Both the position numbers and the translations under genes were made by a program. From assembly GCA_965217565.1 (NCBI GenBank), contig CBDCIS010000003.1, positions 1-64,000 on the forward strand: 64,000 bases of DNA, given 5' to 3'. Shown here piece by piece: positions 33,329 through 41,425 of this stretch (positions within the stretch are counted from its first letter, which is position 1; the number at the start of each line of letters is the position of its first letter). Under the pieces are notes generated by a model. The model ran no database searches and had not been told where the DNA came from. It saw only the letters and a program-made list of their open reading frames with translations. This DNA is from CBDCIS01 sp965217565. Its GTDB lineage: Bacteria > Chloroflexota > Dehalococcoidia > Lucifugimonadales > CATOSD01.

Positions 33329-34120
33329 CTAATCCCTGCCACCCCCTTCCGTCAATATCGCCACTCGGCTCTTCCACACCTCGAACGCTATGCGCTCCAG
33401 CGCGTCCCTGTTGGGCGTATCTACGTGCAGGATTCGCGCGAGCGTCTTTCCCTCGTAGCGCTGGAGGTAGGGACAGCGCTGGACGAAGGCTCGCAGCGTG
33501 TGGCGTTCGCCACCCAGCAGCACGTAGTCGATGCGTTCGCCGTGCCGCGAAAAGACCTCCGCGGTTACAGCGCAGGCCTTGTCGTATAGTTCCCGAACCA
33601 GCCGTTCGCGGCTGCGCTCGAAGCGGCGCTGCGACGAGCCGCCGGCACGGTGTCGGTTCTTGACGTACCTCGACGCCGTCTTCGACGACGCCAGCCGCTC
33701 CCCCTCCAACACTCCCACCGCGTACCGTCCGAGCCTCAGCAGCGCCACGCCCACCAGCAGGTCACGGCTGAGCAGTTCCCTCAGCGGAGCCGCGTCCACG
33801 CCCTCGCTGACGCGGTCTGCCGCCAGCGGAAACGGCGGCGCGATACCGACCGCTTGACGATCACCCAGAAACACCAGGGCCCCGGTCTCTGACGCTCCCA
33901 CCGCATCCAGCGTATCCCGAAGCCCGGCGGCCTCCGGGGCGACATCTTGCGCGCATCCTCGTTGCCTCCAAGACACCAACGACTCCGGAGTCAGGCAAAT
34001 CGTGCGCCCATAGCCCCCGGAATCCTCGACTTCCGAGAGCAGTCGAAGCATCCGTCGCTTCCCGGCCCAAAACCTCTCAATTCCCAATACGACGCCTAAT
34101 CGCCCACTGCCCAATCCCAC
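33329..34120 (-). CDS. acVLRF1/Vms1-like peptidyl-tRNA hydrolase
   Basis: 263 residues resembling the eRF1-like VLRF1 domain of Vms1/ANKZF1, which frees nascent chains from stalled 60S or 50S subunits. The key loop is VKNRHRAGGSSQRRFERSRE, with the GGSSQ at 160-164; the Gln corresponds to the catalytic Gln of Vms1. Downstream are YVLLGGERHTLRAF and an Arg/Lys-rich helix. The start at 34120 overlaps the preceding hydrolase gene by 25 bases; ATG 34051 is an alternative with no better ribosome site. Role in ribosome quality control is inferred from the family. Confidence 0.75.
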   Translation of the reverse strand: MGLGSGRLGVVLGIERFWAGKRRMLRLLSEVEDSGGYGRTICLTPESLVSWRQRGCAQDVAPEAAGLRDTLDAVGASETGALVFLGDRQAVGIAPPFPLAADRVSEGVDAAPLRELLSRDLLVGVALLRLGRYAVGVLEGERLASSKTASRYVKNRHRAGGSSQRRFERSRERLVRELYDKACAVTAEVFSRHGERIDYVLLGGERHTLRAFVQRCPYLQRYEGKTLARILHVDTPNRDALERIAFEVWKSRVAILTEGGGRD

Positions 34121-36081
34121 TTCTCTCCCGCGCGCTCCACCACGCCCTCCACGTCCTCGTCCAGCATGTAGCCCTCCTGCGCCAGCGACTCGGCGGCCTC
34201 TCGTGCGCGGGCTAGGTAGTCGTCCTTCGAGGCGTAGCGTTCCTCTATCGAAGAGCGCGGGTCGCCCGACGCTTCCCTGTCCGCGCGAGCCTTGGGCAGC
34301 GGCAGCGTCCAGCCGAACAGTCCGCCCGTTATGCCGATCATAAGCCCAGTGTTGCCAATGTCCGCGTGGCGCGTATTCCAGCCGGTGTACGTCGCCAGCG
34401 GAACGACCAGGTCCGGCAGCCGAATGCCCGCCACCTCGTTGAAGCTCTCGTCCACGTCCGAGACCAGCGCGGGGTACTCCTCGCCCTGGATGGCGGGCAG
34501 CGTCGTCGTGCGCCCTAGATGCTGCTCCGGGCCGTAGTCCAGCCGCATCGCGCGCGTAGGCTCAGCCGGGACCGGCACACCCGGAACCTCGGCGAAGCGG
34601 GGCAGCAGCGCGCGAGTCTCCACGGCTGTCCCTTCCGACAGGCTCGGATGCCTGCTTGGAGGCGCCGGCTCGCCCTCGCTTACCCATCTGTCCAGGTTCA
34701 CCAGCGCCGCCCTGAGCAGCGGCGAGTAGTCAACGCTGTTGAAGGGAAGCTGCCCGCGAAGGCCGTCCGCGGGCCAGATCTCCTGCGGCGGGAACTTGCC
34801 GGAGCCGTGCTGTGTGCCGGCGAAGTGGTAGCGGCGAACCGTGTCGGACGCCTCTTCCGCGTCGCTCATGTTTTGAAGGTTCGTGTGAATCAGCGCGGCG
34901 TCGCCCCGCCAGTACTCCGCCGAGGTGTTGCAGAACATTATCTTGGGCGCGTTGCCGCGCTCGTTCATGCGGCCCAGCAGCGAGCCGCTCTCGCCCGTTA
35001 CCGGGTCGGTCTGCTCCGTGTCCGTGAATGGGAACAGCTCCGGGATGACGAAGCAGATGTCCTTCGACGGCTGTCCGAATCTCATGTTGAACTCGCCGCG
35101 CATCCCGCCCGCCACGTGAGGAATGATGCCGTCCAGCGCGACCCGTTCCTCCTCGTCCTCGTTCAGCCCCAGGTGAATCATCTGGCGGAGGAATCGCCCG
35201 CTCTGCGATATGCCCAGCGCGTAAGCGCGCTCCACGTCGCCCGCGCAGGGGTTGCCCGCGTCCGCCGGGGCGTACTTCAGGAACGAAACGCTGTCCCTCA
35301 CCGCCGCGAAGCCCAGCCCGACTATCGCGCTGCCCCTCGTGCGATAGACGAGCTCGTATATCTTGCCCGGCTCGAAGCCCGACTGCATATAGACGTGCGA
35401 CGGCTCCGGCTCCACCTGCACGTCCTCGACCCGCACGAATGACCACTTGTCGCGGCTGATGGGCGTGGACGGGCCGTTCGGATGCTCACGCACCGCGAGC
35501 GTGGCGTCGGGGTCGTTCACGTCCACCGGCGGATGCGGGAGATGCGTTCGGTCGGCGAGCAGGAAGACCTGCGTCGGCTGATTCGCCTGGAGCCAGCACA
35601 TGATTCTGCCGCTAATCGGCCCGCCGTCGGACCCGAGCGCGCCCGGCGCTTGCAGACCCATCAGGCCGGGCGTGGGCGGCACGTCGGCCTGCCAGCCGCA
35701 CCAGATGACCGTGTAGCCGTGCCGCATCAGGAAGCCGTTGCCCGGCTCGATCGGCGCGTTCGGGTCGATGCCGCGCTCGCTGCTGTTCAGCCCGGAGAGC
35801 ACCGTCTTGCGCCCTCGGTTCAGCACGTCGAACAGAATGCGATGGTTGCCGCGCTCCGGGTCCGTCGGCTGAAGCATAGCGAAGTGCGCCGAAAATCGCA
35901 CGTTGCCTCCTGAGTCCCTCGGCGCAATCTCCAGGTCAGTGATGGCCTCGTTGCGCGGACTCAGCGGATCGATCGCGAAGTGCGCGTCCCCCTCCAGCAG
36001 CCGGTATGGGCCAACGTCGCCAAAAGATTGCCCGTCCGCGAACAGGCTTCGGCTGGCAATATCCAGTTTCACAAGAGCCAT
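34096..36081 (-). CDS. Alpha/beta hydrolase domain-containing protein
   Basis: 661 residues. The N-terminal part (VKLDIASRSLFADGQSFGDV then GPYRLLEGDAHFAIDP) and RILFDVLNRGRKTVL belong to the large alpha/beta-hydrolase domain family of unknown substrate. The nucleophile elbow is YALGISQSGRFLRQM; a conserved His in FAGTQHGSGKFP may complete the triad. No signal peptide. ATG 36081 begins MALVKLD. The downstream Vms1-like gene overlaps its end. Confidence 0.8.
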   Translation of the reverse strand: MALVKLDIASRSLFADGQSFGDVGPYRLLEGDAHFAIDPLSPRNEAITDLEIAPRDSGGNVRFSAHFAMLQPTDPERGNHRILFDVLNRGRKTVLSGLNSSERGIDPNAPIEPGNGFLMRHGYTVIWCGWQADVPPTPGLMGLQAPGALGSDGGPISGRIMCWLQANQPTQVFLLADRTHLPHPPVDVNDPDATLAVREHPNGPSTPISRDKWSFVRVEDVQVEPEPSHVYMQSGFEPGKIYELVYRTRGSAIVGLGFAAVRDSVSFLKYAPADAGNPCAGDVERAYALGISQSGRFLRQMIHLGLNEDEEERVALDGIIPHVAGGMRGEFNMRFGQPSKDICFVIPELFPFTDTEQTDPVTGESGSLLGRMNERGNAPKIMFCNTSAEYWRGDAALIHTNLQNMSDAEEASDTVRRYHFAGTQHGSGKFPPQEIWPADGLRGQLPFNSVDYSPLLRAALVNLDRWVSEGEPAPPSRHPSLSEGTAVETRALLPRFAEVPGVPVPAEPTRAMRLDYGPEQHLGRTTTLPAIQGEEYPALVSDVDESFNEVAGIRLPDLVVPLATYTGWNTRHADIGNTGLMIGITGGLFGWTLPLPKARADREASGDPRSSIEERYASKDDYLARAREAAESLAQEGYMLDEDVEGVVERAGEKWDWAVGD

Positions 36082-36381
36082 GATGCGCTACCTCCCAATG
36101 TGCGAGTCCAGGTTGAAGTGATTCTAACACCGAACGCGAGGGGTGTGGGGTGGCGGAGCGGGGAAATCCCGCGCTTGACCGCCGACCTCCGCCACAGTAG
36201 AATGAACTAACTTCGAACTCTATCACAAGGACACCCTCGCTTGGGAACCGTATAGCAGCCCCCTCACGAAGTTACATGTTGACTACATAGCCTCCCGTGT
36301 TTAGGCTTTGCACGCGGGAGGCTTACGTTTGCTCCAACTTCCCCCTTACACTGACAAACCAACCAACGGAGGATGCCTATT
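36082..36381 (+). other. thrS leader region
   Basis: Spacer between the divergent hydrolase gene and thrS. It contains the hairpin at 36289-36323 and a ribosome site. Promoters for both genes should be here but no clear -35/-10 pair was found. Confidence 0.5.
36289..36323 (+). promoter_or_regulatory. Leader hairpin, possible attenuator of thrS
   Basis: AGCCTCCCG (36289-36297) pairs perfectly with CGGGAGGCT (36315-36323), followed by TACGTTT. It lies 58 bases before the thrS start. The T run is poor, so a role as terminator is uncertain. Confidence 0.45.
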
Positions 36382-38126
36382 ATGGCCTTTATGCATGACC
36401 CCGAACTGGCCGATCTGCGGCAGCGTATTCGGCACTCGACCGCCCACGTCATGGCCGACGTGGTTACAAGGATGTTCCCGGAGGCCAAGCTAGCGATCGG
36501 CCCGCCCACCGACGACGGCTTCTACTACGACTTCCTGGTCTCCGAACCCTTCAGCGACGACGCCCTGGAGGAGATCGAGCAGCGCATGAGGGAGGTCGTA
36601 GGCCAAGACCTGCCGTTCGAGTACAGCGAGTATTCACGCGAGGACAGCCTCGCCATGAACGCCGACGAGCCGCTGAAGCTCGAAATCATCAACGAGATTC
36701 CGGAGGACGAGGCCATCTCGACCTACCGACACGGCGACTTCGAAGACCTCTGCGCCGGGCCGCACGTGGAATCGACGGGCCGCATTCCCGCCTTCAAGCT
36801 GCTCAACGTGGCGGGCGCGTACTGGCGCGGCGACGAGCATCGCCCGATGCTCCAGCGCATCTACGGAACAGCGTTCGAGAACCAGGACGCCCTGGACGAC
36901 TACTTGCACCGCTTGGAGGAGGCCCGACGCCGCGACCACCGGACGCTCGGCAGGGAGCTCGACCTCTTCTCCATCCATGAAGAGACTGGGCCGGGTCTCA
37001 TCGTCTGGCACCCCAAGGGCGCGCGCGTTCGGGGCGTCCTGGAGGACTTCTGGAAGCGGGAGCACTACAAGGCAGGCTACGGCCTGGTTTACACGCCTCA
37101 CATCGGCCGGTCGTCCCTCTGGGAGACGAGCGGCCACCTGGACTTCTACAAGGAGAACATGTACGCGGCAATGGACATGGACGGACAGGACTACTACCTC
37201 AAGCCGATGAACTGCCCGTTCCACATCATGTACTACCGAACGGCCCTCCGCAGCTACCGCGACCTGCCCATGCGAATCGGGCGAACTCGGCTCCGTCTAT
37301 CGCTACGAGCGCGGCGGCGTGCTGCACGGCCTCCTGCGCGTGCGCGGCCTGACGCAGGACGACGCGCACATCTTCTGCCGCCCGGACCAGGTGGAGTCGG
37401 AGATAGACGGCGTGCTCGACCTCACATTTCGGCTGCTAAGAGGGCTTGGGTTCGAGGAGTTCGCGGTCATGCTCTCGACCCGCCCCGAAAAGTCGGTTGG
37501 AACCCGCCGAACGCTGGGAGGTCGCCACGGAGTCGCTCCGACGAACGCTCAACGCTATCGACCTGCCGTTCGAGATTGACGAAGGCGGCGGGGCCTTCTA
37601 CGGGCCAAAGATAGACGTCCACATCCGCGACGCCATCGGCCGGCTGTGGCAGTGCGCGACGATCCAGTTCGACTTCAACCTCTCGGAACGATTCGGCATC
37701 ACCTACATCGGAGAGGACGGACGAGAGCACCAGCCGTACATGGTTCACCGAACGCTTCTAGGCTCGATGGAGCGCTTCATGGGCGTGCTCATAGAACACT
37801 ACGGCGGCGCGTTCCCCACCTGGCTCGCCCCGGTGCAGGCGAAGCTCATCCCCATCGCGGACAGGCATCACGACTACGCCGCGCGGGTGGAGTCGCGGCT
37901 GGCTGAGGCGGGGGTCCGCGTGGAAGTGGACGCCCGCAACGAGCGTATGAACGCCAAGATAAGGGAGGCGCAGCTTCAGAAAGTGCCGTATATGCTGGTC
38001 GTGGGAGACCGCGAGGCCGACGCGGGCGGCGCGTCAGTGCGGCTTCGCTCCGGCGAGAACCTCGGCGCGCTGGCCGTCGAAGAGGTAGTCGCCCGAATCG
38101 CGGCGGAGGCGCGCCCGCCGGACTGA
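36382..38126 (+). CDS. thrS: Threonyl-tRNA synthetase, two apparent frameshifts
   Basis: Charges tRNA-Thr. No N-terminal TGS domain; the editing domain begins at once (HSTAHVMADVV, then CAGPHVESTGRIP with Cys and His metal ligands). The class II core has KPMNCPFH (zinc Cys), motif 2 YRYERGGVLHGLLRVRG with TQDDAHIF, and motif 3 GSMERFMGVLIEHYGG, followed by the anticodon-binding domain (VDARNERMNAKIREAQLQKVPY). The frame changes at the GGG run 37279-37281 and again at about 37495; removing one base at each restores LPMRIGELGSVYRYER and RPEKSVEPAERWE. An essential gene is unlikely to be broken twice, so sequence error is likely. ATG 36382 has GGAGG nine bases upstream. Confidence 0.9.
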
Positions 38127-38246
38127 CGCGTCGGACGCGCGGGGTTATGCCGTCCAAAATTGCTATTGCCTACCTCTGGGCATTGTGCTATATTCCGTAC
38201 AGTCAGATAACGGGTCTGGCCTATTAGCATTGGGAGAGGTGACAGC

Positions 38247-38813
38247 ATACCTAGAGATTACCGGGTCAACGAACGCATCCGAGTTCCCGAGGTCCGCCTG
38301 GTCGATGAGAGCGGCGGGCAGTTGGGCGTGATGCCCACGCGGGAAGCGCTCAGAATATCCGAAGAGCGCGGCCTCGACCTCGTTGAAGTTGCCCCCGCGG
38401 CGGCTCCGCCCGTGTGCCGGCTGATGGACTATGGCAGATTCAGGTACGAGTCGAATCGCAAGGAGCGCGAGGCACGCAAAGTCCGCAAAACGAAGGCGAC
38501 CAACGAGTTGCGCGAGGTTCGGTTCAAGACTCGCATCGGCGAACACGATCGCTCGGCCAAGACCCGGCGGGTCAAGCGGCTGCTGGACGAGGGGGCTAAG
38601 GTCAAGGTCTCCGTCATGTTCAGGGGACGGGAGATGGACCACCCGGAGATAGGAATGCAGTTGCTGCGCTCGGTGGCGACCGACCTCGTAGATGACGCCA
38701 TGCTGGAGCGCGCGCCAGGGTTCGAGGGCAGGTTCCTCACGATGGTGCTTGCTCCCTCCACAAACGCCAAATCCGTTCAACCCGAAAAGGAGCTCGAGGG
38801 TGCCGAAGCTTAA
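38247..38813 (+). CDS. infC: Translation initiation factor IF-3 (non-canonical start codon)
   Basis: 188 residues. IF-3 N-domain PRDYRVNERIRVPEVRLVDE then GLDLVEVAPAAAPPVCRLMDYGRFRYE, and the C-domain EVRFKTRIGEHDRSAKTRRV. The N-domain lies in the same frame after a TAA at 38208, and no ATG, GTG or TTG occurs between that stop and RDYRVNER. ATA at 38247, with GGGAGAGGTG just upstream, is the best start; ATT at 38223 or 38229 is possible. In E. coli infC starts with AUU, the basis of IF-3 autoregulation. First gene of infC-rpmI-rplT. Confidence 0.9.
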   Translation: MPRDYRVNERIRVPEVRLVDESGGQLGVMPTREALRISEERGLDLVEVAPAAAPPVCRLMDYGRFRYESNRKEREARKVRKTKATNELREVRFKTRIGEHDRSAKTRRVKRLLDEGAKVKVSVMFRGREMDHPEIGMQLLRSVATDLVDDAMLERAPGFEGRFLTMVLAPSTNAKSVQPEKELEGAEA

Positions 38814-39003
38814 GACGCACAAAGGGGCCGCGGCCCGATTCCGAATAACGGGCAGGGGAAAGATGGTGAGGATGAAAGGCCATCGCAGCCACCTGCGCCG
38901 CAAGAAGCCCGCCAACGTGCGGCGGCTGTACTCCACCAAGCTCCCCGTTAGCCCGGCCGACGTGCCGCGCCTCAAGCGCATGCTACCCAACGGCCTGCCG
39001 TAA
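38800..39003 (+). CDS. rpmI: 50S ribosomal protein bL35
   Basis: 67 residues from GTG 38800 (VPKLKTHKGAAARFRITGRG), with AGGAG nine bases upstream inside infC. It overlaps the infC end by 14 bases, in a different frame, implying translational coupling. The RSHLRRKKPANVRRL and PNGLP-like end are typical of the family. Confidence 0.92.
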   Translation: MPKLKTHKGAAARFRITGRGKMVRMKGHRSHLRRKKPANVRRLYSTKLPVSPADVPRLKRMLPNGLP

Positions 39004-39033
39004 ATCACCGGCCAGTCGCTACCAGGAGACCTC

Positions 39034-39402
39034 ATGACCAGGATAAAGCGAGGCGTCAACAAGCGGCGCCGACACAAGAAAGTGCTCAAGATGACCAAGG
39101 GGCACCAGGGGGTGCGTCACACGCTCTATAGGCGTGCGCACGAATCGATGATTCATGCCCTGCAATACGCCTACGCCCACCGCAAGGAGCGCAAGGGGGA
39201 CATGCGCCGCCTCTGGAACATACGCATCAACGCGGCGGCCCGAGCCAACGGCATCTCCTACAGCAAGCTAATACACGGTCTCAAGCTCGCGGGCGTCGAA
39301 GTCAACCGCAAGATGCTTTCCGAGATCGCCATCCACGACCCGGATGCCTTCTCCCAGGTAGTCGAACGCGCCAAAGAGCAGCTCCAACCCGCCGCGGCGT
39401 AG
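39034..39402 (+). CDS. rplT: 50S ribosomal protein bL20
   Basis: 122 residues (MTRIKRGVNKRRRHKKVLKM). It has the bL20 pattern RRAHESMIHALQYAYAHRKE then MRRLWNIRINAAARANGISY. It binds 23S rRNA early in assembly and represses this operon in other bacteria. Follows rpmI by 30 bases. Confidence 0.95.
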   Translation: MTRIKRGVNKRRRHKKVLKMTKGHQGVRHTLYRRAHESMIHALQYAYAHRKERKGDMRRLWNIRINAAARANGISYSKLIHGLKLAGVEVNRKMLSEIAIHDPDAFSQVVERAKEQLQPAAA

Positions 39403-39452
39403 CCGCCGCACCCGGCGCTATCATCGCTACAAAACGGAAGCGCCATCCGCAA

Positions 39453-39474
39453 GGGCAGGTTTTGAAACCTGCCC
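39453..39474 (+). terminator. Palindrome after rplT, possible terminator
   Basis: GGGCAGGTTT-TG-AAACCTGCCC: 10-bp stem, then TATCGTTTG. It may end the thrS-infC-rpmI-rplT unit. A similar GGGCAGGTTTTGTGCC sequence at 49870 suggests it is part of a dispersed palindrome family. Confidence 0.5.
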
Positions 39475-39563
39475 TATCGTTTGTCTGCCAACGACCATAA
39501 CCAGCGACGACGCCCTGTGGCAAGGCCTAGAGGCGGCTGGCTGACGGGGTTGTTTTCAGGGGA

Positions 39564-40187
39564 ATGACACACACCAACAAAACCACTGACCAACCAAAAG
39601 TGATACCCATGCCCAACCCTTCGAACCCCAACCTGTTTCGGGGGACCAGGCTCCGGCTCACGTCCCTTACCAGAGACGACGCACCCGCCATCGCCGCCTG
39701 GTATCTCGATTCGGAGTTCGCCCGCCTATACGACTCGAACCCCGCATACCCTCGCGACGAAGCCAGCATCGCCGCTTCGCTGGAATCGCAGGGCAAAGAC
39801 CCCAACGCCGTTCTCTTCGGCATACGTCTTCTCGACGACGACGCGCTGATAGGCGACGTGCGTATCACCGAGATCGAGTGGTCGAACCAGGTCGCCGGCC
39901 TGTCCATCGGAATCGGCGAACGGAACAAGTGGAGCAGGGGCTACGGCCGCGAAGCGATGGAACTCGTCCTCGCCTTCGCGTTTCGTGAGCTGAACCTGCG
40001 TCGAGTCCAGCTTACGGTGTTCGACTACAACGAGCGAGCCATCGCCCTGTACGAAAGGCTCGGCTTCCGGCGGGAGGGAGTCTTCCGGGAGTTCGGGCAG
40101 CGCGACGGGGAACGCTACGACATGTACCTCTATGGTCTGCTGCGGAGGGAATGGGAGTCCACTGCACACCTACCAACTGAAAGCTAA
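39564..40187 (+). CDS. GNAT-family N-acetyltransferase (RimJ/RimL-like)
   Basis: 207 residues. RLTSLTRDDAPAIAAWYLD starts the fold; LSIGIGERNKWSRGYGREAM is the acetyl-CoA-binding motif A region and LRRVQLTVFDYNERAIALYE followed by RLGFRREG the motif B and C region. Start at ATG 39564 (weak CAGGGG) or ATG 39609. Substrate could be a protein N-terminus or a small amine. It converges on the SCO gene with a 4-base overlap. Confidence 0.85.
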   Translation: MTHTNKTTDQPKVIPMPNPSNPNLFRGTRLRLTSLTRDDAPAIAAWYLDSEFARLYDSNPAYPRDEASIAASLESQGKDPNAVLFGIRLLDDDALIGDVRITEIEWSNQVAGLSIGIGERNKWSRGYGREAMELVLAFAFRELNLRRVQLTVFDYNERAIALYERLGFRREGVFREFGQRDGERYDMYLYGLLRREWESTAHLPTES

Positions 40188-40879
40188 TTCACCAACAGCC
40201 TGACGTCGTGAACGAGCGCGTCCACGTCGAGCGGCGGCGTGAACGCGACGCGCATGATGCCCTCGCGGTCTATGAGGTAAACGGGCGTGGAGTGAATCAC
40301 CTGGTAGCGCTCCTCGATCCCCTGCCGCAGAGCTTCTACGCCGCCCCGCGACCGCGTCTCGTCCGTGCGCGCTTCGCCATTCTCGCGCAAACTCTCCACC
40401 ACCGCGGGGTCGAGGTAATAGGCCCTCCATATCGGGGAAAGCTCCTCCCTGTCGCCCACGAGAAAGGCCCATTTCTCGGCCATCTCCCACTTCTCCGAAT
40501 ACGCTCTGGCCTCTTCCACAGAGTCGCGCTCCGGGTCCACGCTGATGGCGACGAACGAAACCTCGTCAGCGTCGGCGTCGAGCGCCTCGTGAGCCTTCCT
40601 GAGTTGGCCGGTTACGATGGGACAGACGTCGGGGCAGTTGGTGTAGAGGAACGTGAGCAGAACCACGCGGCCTTCGTAGTCGGAAAGGCCAACGCTCTGC
40701 CCGAACTGGTCCGTAAGCTCGAATGACGTCGCCGGACTCCCCGAGGTCAGCGTGGTGCCCTGAAACTCCACTGGCGACGATGAGCACCCAGTGATGGCTA
40801 TGGCAAGCAGCATTGCGCAAGCGCCAACCAGGCCAACCGACCAGTCCCAACTGACAAAGCGATTCACCGATGTCTCCAT
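40184..40879 (-). CDS. SCO1/SenC-family copper chaperone lipoprotein
   Basis: 231 residues. Lipoprotein signal LLAIAITGC with lipid Cys32. Thioredoxin-like fold with the copper motif FLYTNCPDVCP (Cys82, Cys86) and the copper His196 in VIHSTPVYLID. It matures the CuA site of cytochrome c oxidase subunit II. It is the last gene of the cox cluster, 35 bases after the small membrane protein. Confidence 0.92.
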   Translation of the reverse strand: METSVNRFVSWDWSVGLVGACAMLLAIAITGCSSSPVEFQGTTLTSGSPATSFELTDQFGQSVGLSDYEGRVVLLTFLYTNCPDVCPIVTGQLRKAHEALDADADEVSFVAISVDPERDSVEEARAYSEKWEMAEKWAFLVGDREELSPIWRAYYLDPAVVESLRENGEARTDETRSRGGVEALRQGIEERYQVIHSTPVYLIDREGIMRVAFTPPLDVDALVHDVRLLVN

Positions 40880-40914
40880 GCGAGTATCTGGCCGGGCTTG
40901 TTCTGGGCGCGTGG

Positions 40915-41121
40915 CTACTCTTTCTCGATCGCTCGCTGGATCAGCGCCGCCGCCACGGGCACACCCACTACTATGGAGACCCCAAGTACGATGACCCCTA
41001 GCACGCCCGCGTCCGAGTGCTCGATCACCATGAAAAGAACCCCCAGCCCGCCCGCGAATGCAACGATAACGAGCATCGACAACAAGGGAAACAGCACGGA
41101 GTCGAGCATTCTTTCTTTCAT
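40915..41121 (-). CDS. Small two-helix membrane protein
   Basis: 68 residues with two hydrophobic helices (VLFPLLSMLVIVAFAGGLGV and GVLGVIVLGVSIVVGVPVAA). ATG 41121 follows GAGAGG. The family is not recognised, but the position between ctaG and the SCO gene suggests a cytochrome c oxidase accessory role. Confidence 0.65.
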   Translation of the reverse strand: MKERMLDSVLFPLLSMLVIVAFAGGLGVLFMVIEHSDAGVLGVIVLGVSIVVGVPVAAALIQRAIEKE

Positions 41122-41255
41122 ATCAAGCCCCTCTCAATCTTGTTCGCGCCCCCTCACGAAAGCGAGGCACAGAAATCGTCGCTCGCGCCAACCTGGCAAT
41201 GCCCGATGCCACACCACCGCCCCCACCCTAACATTCCCCGTCCAACAGAGTCGAC

Positions 41256-41361
41256 TTAGTGACTATCTCAAAACCACTCTGGAACATCACAGTTTAGCAT
41301 CTCAACGCACGTGGATTCCCGCTTTCGCGGGAAAGACGGCACTTTTGAGATAGTTTCTTAG
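41256..41361. mobile_element. MITE-like element, copy 2
   Basis: Left end TTAGTGACTATCTCAAAA and right end TTTTGAGATAGTTTCTTAG are identical to copy 1 at 6968-7114. Length 106 bases; the interior holds a GATTCCCGC/GCGGGAA palindrome. It lies in the 304-base gap between ctaG and the small membrane protein of the cox cluster. Confidence 0.65.
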
Positions 41362-41425
41362 GGCAGCGACCCTATGTCTAAAGCCTGACTCTCAACAACT
41401 GGCCGGCTGGCTCACTGGCGACTGC

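Noticed and set aside
36225..36323. A T-box riboswitch in the thrS leader (TTGGGAACCG followed by a hairpin).
   Set aside because: The match to the T-box core has an extra base, no specifier loop or stem I could be traced, and the hairpin does not overlap the core as required.
1..38126. Programmed +1 frameshifting or stop-codon reassignment to explain the broken genes.
   Set aside because: The breaks occur in unrelated genes without a common slippery motif, and TAG/TGA/TAA otherwise end genes normally; sequence errors are simpler.
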